NCBI GenBank assembly: GCA_030770545.1 | Contig: CM061104.1 | Location: forward strand, 11,603,001-11,667,000 | Reading direction: 5' to 3' | From: Macropodus opercularis | Taxonomy: Eukaryota; Chordata; Actinopteri; Anabantiformes; Osphronemidae | DNA: 64,000 nucleotides | Part shown: piece after piece, positions 62,501 to 64,000 of the stretch | Layout of the letters: each line of letters opens with the position of its first letter | How positions within the stretch are numbered: position 1 is the stretch's first letter | Notes under the pieces: model-generated | The model's database searches: none | What the model saw: the letters and a program-made list of their open reading frames with translations, nothing else | Told to the model about the DNA's origin: nothing | Position numbers and translations under genes: made by a program

Positions 62501-64000
62501 ACCACAGCTCTAAACCGAGGTAGACCCTGTGTAAATATACAATAAACAATGCGCTGCAGACTTCAAATAAATGTTGGTTTGAGTGAAAATAAACACGGAT
62601 TCCTTCCAAATTTTCCTTCCTGCTAAAGGACGACTGTTTAAAGTCTGCGGCTCCAGAGGCTACACACCTGTCCACTACAGTGAAACACTCAGCCTCACAG
62701 ATGTGGTAAACCCCCAGATACGTCTGGTTCACATGGCATCGGCTCTTAGCTGTTCAGCTCCTACAGTACGTTAGAATGTGACACTTTAAAAAATTATTCT
62801 TTTACTAATTATTATTCACTACGGGTCATTATTTGCAGCATTTGGCCTGAGAATGCTCAGTTGCCGTGTGCTCTGCTCAGGCCCACACACTCACCCTTCC
62901 TCCTCCGTCCTGTAAACACACAGTAGGAAAAAAAAACCCGTCCTGTCTTGGATGAAAATGTAGACAGTTCACTTCTTTTCTGGATGGGTGAGGAGCAGCG
63001 CTGAGGAGCCTTAAAACTGGAACCAGATGGCTTCTTAATATGTGCATGCCTTTGCATCAGTGCGTGCATGTGAGTGTGCTTGTACAAATTAATGTTACAT
63101 TTCTACGTCCTAGTACAGTATGTCTGCAGAGGCAGACAGGACCACAGAGGAAAGTGTTTTTCAGTTGTGAGGACACTGGCATAAAATGATAGCGAACATT
63201 GTCCAGCATATGCATTATCTGTCCTCGTGGGGCTGTTGGGCAGTATATAGCTTCCACAGTTTTGCTATCAGCTGTGAATCAAATATCAGCAGTGCTGTTT
63301 AGGTTGGCCTTCGGGGGTGACTCCAAGTCCATGATCCAATGTTGGGGTGTGTTTGAGGGAAGTCAAAGAGATGAGAGACCAGGCCATTTGATCTTTTGCT
63401 GGGTCTCATGGGTGCCACGTGATACGTATGGTTTTAATCATTCCCTGTATGCCTGGCACATTCTGACACTCCATCCACTAGATATTTGATTTGATTGCTC
63501 TAGTGTGACTTCAGTGAGGTTCTTTACACAAATCCATTATTACTACATGGTGCAGAGAACTGCATAGTGCACACAAGTATTGGCCATATAGAGTATATAT
63601 GGCTTAGTATAAATCTGGCACAACATGCAGCAAAGACATGGGGTTGGGAGCCCCACCATGAACAGCAGGTGATCTTGTCATCTTAAGTCAGTGTGGTAAC
63701 ATAAGATACTTACATAATACGATAAATGACAGTGAACTGTATGCGTTTTGTATTCAGGCAGCTACAGTTGAGAACTTATCTTCCAGTATGGTTTGCAGAG
63801 AGATAATCACAGAGAATTTACTGCTCATCGTCCTCCATCTGAAACAACCACAGAGTTTACAGTTGTCAGCCTGAAGATCAAAACTACCAATCTGACAAAA
63901 TTACAGCCCGAAAGAGACACACACGTCCACAGTGGTCACAATGAATCATGCCTGGAGCTCAGCTTATCAGAGGTTGTAAAAGACAAGGCAGATAATCCAC
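41578..64000 (-). other. fhod3: FHOD3 5' intron(s), more than 22 kb, no exon recognised
   Basis: The exons expected upstream of KLYNSTGREL (equivalents of human KKHSIILRTQLSVRVHAC and the GTPase-binding domain) were looked for on the minus strand and not found, so they probably lie past 64000. Very large 5' introns are usual in FHOD3. Open frames here, including 182 codons at 61123-61671 on the plus strand, look like chance. No mobile element or RNA gene was recognised. Confidence 0.6.

Overview
The window is nuclear DNA of a ray-finned (teleost) fish. Genes are split into many short exons with GT-AG introns, and the three recognisable proteins are vertebrate ones. The retinoid X receptor carries a 14-residue ligand-domain insertion that I know only from teleost RXR-beta. 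I chained exons by hand; exon lengths and codon phases close without error across all three genes. The species cannot be named from this sequence.

Layout. (1) 1-5311, minus strand: 5' half of a complement C4 gene, 21 exons. It runs from the signal peptide through the beta chain, the RQRR processing site and the C4a anaphylatoxin into the alpha chain, and is cut by the left window edge before the thioester region. (2) 5312-10178: a spacer of about 4.6 kb with no supported gene, ending in a GC-richer promoter-like block. (3) 10159-16375, plus strand: an RXR-beta gene with two probable leader exons, ten coding exons (423 residues including the mini-exon) and a 3' UTR of about 1.4 kb. (4) 18672 to beyond 64000, minus strand: most of a FHOD3-type formin, convergent with RXR-beta. 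Twenty-four coding exons cover the end of the N-terminal regulatory region through FH1, FH2 and the autoregulatory tail. The first coding exons lie outside the window, so 41578-64000 reads as a very large 5' intron.

How the genes relate. They do not form a functional unit. C4 is a secreted innate immunity protein, RXR-beta a nuclear receptor and FHOD3 an actin assembly factor of muscle. C4 and RXRB both lie in the human MHC region on chromosome 6, whereas FHOD3 is on chromosome 18, so the window looks like an MHC-derived block joined to a formin locus.

The most notable details are a 24-nt exon in the formin encoding SEDDDDSE, which fits the muscle-specific CK2-target insert known from mammalian FHOD3; a 42-nt RXR mini-exon that looks like a tandem duplication of the end of the preceding exon; a two-residue shortening in the RXR ligand domain; a degenerate PESWLW-type motif in C4; and a run of formin exons that all share one phase and could be skipped without breaking the frame.
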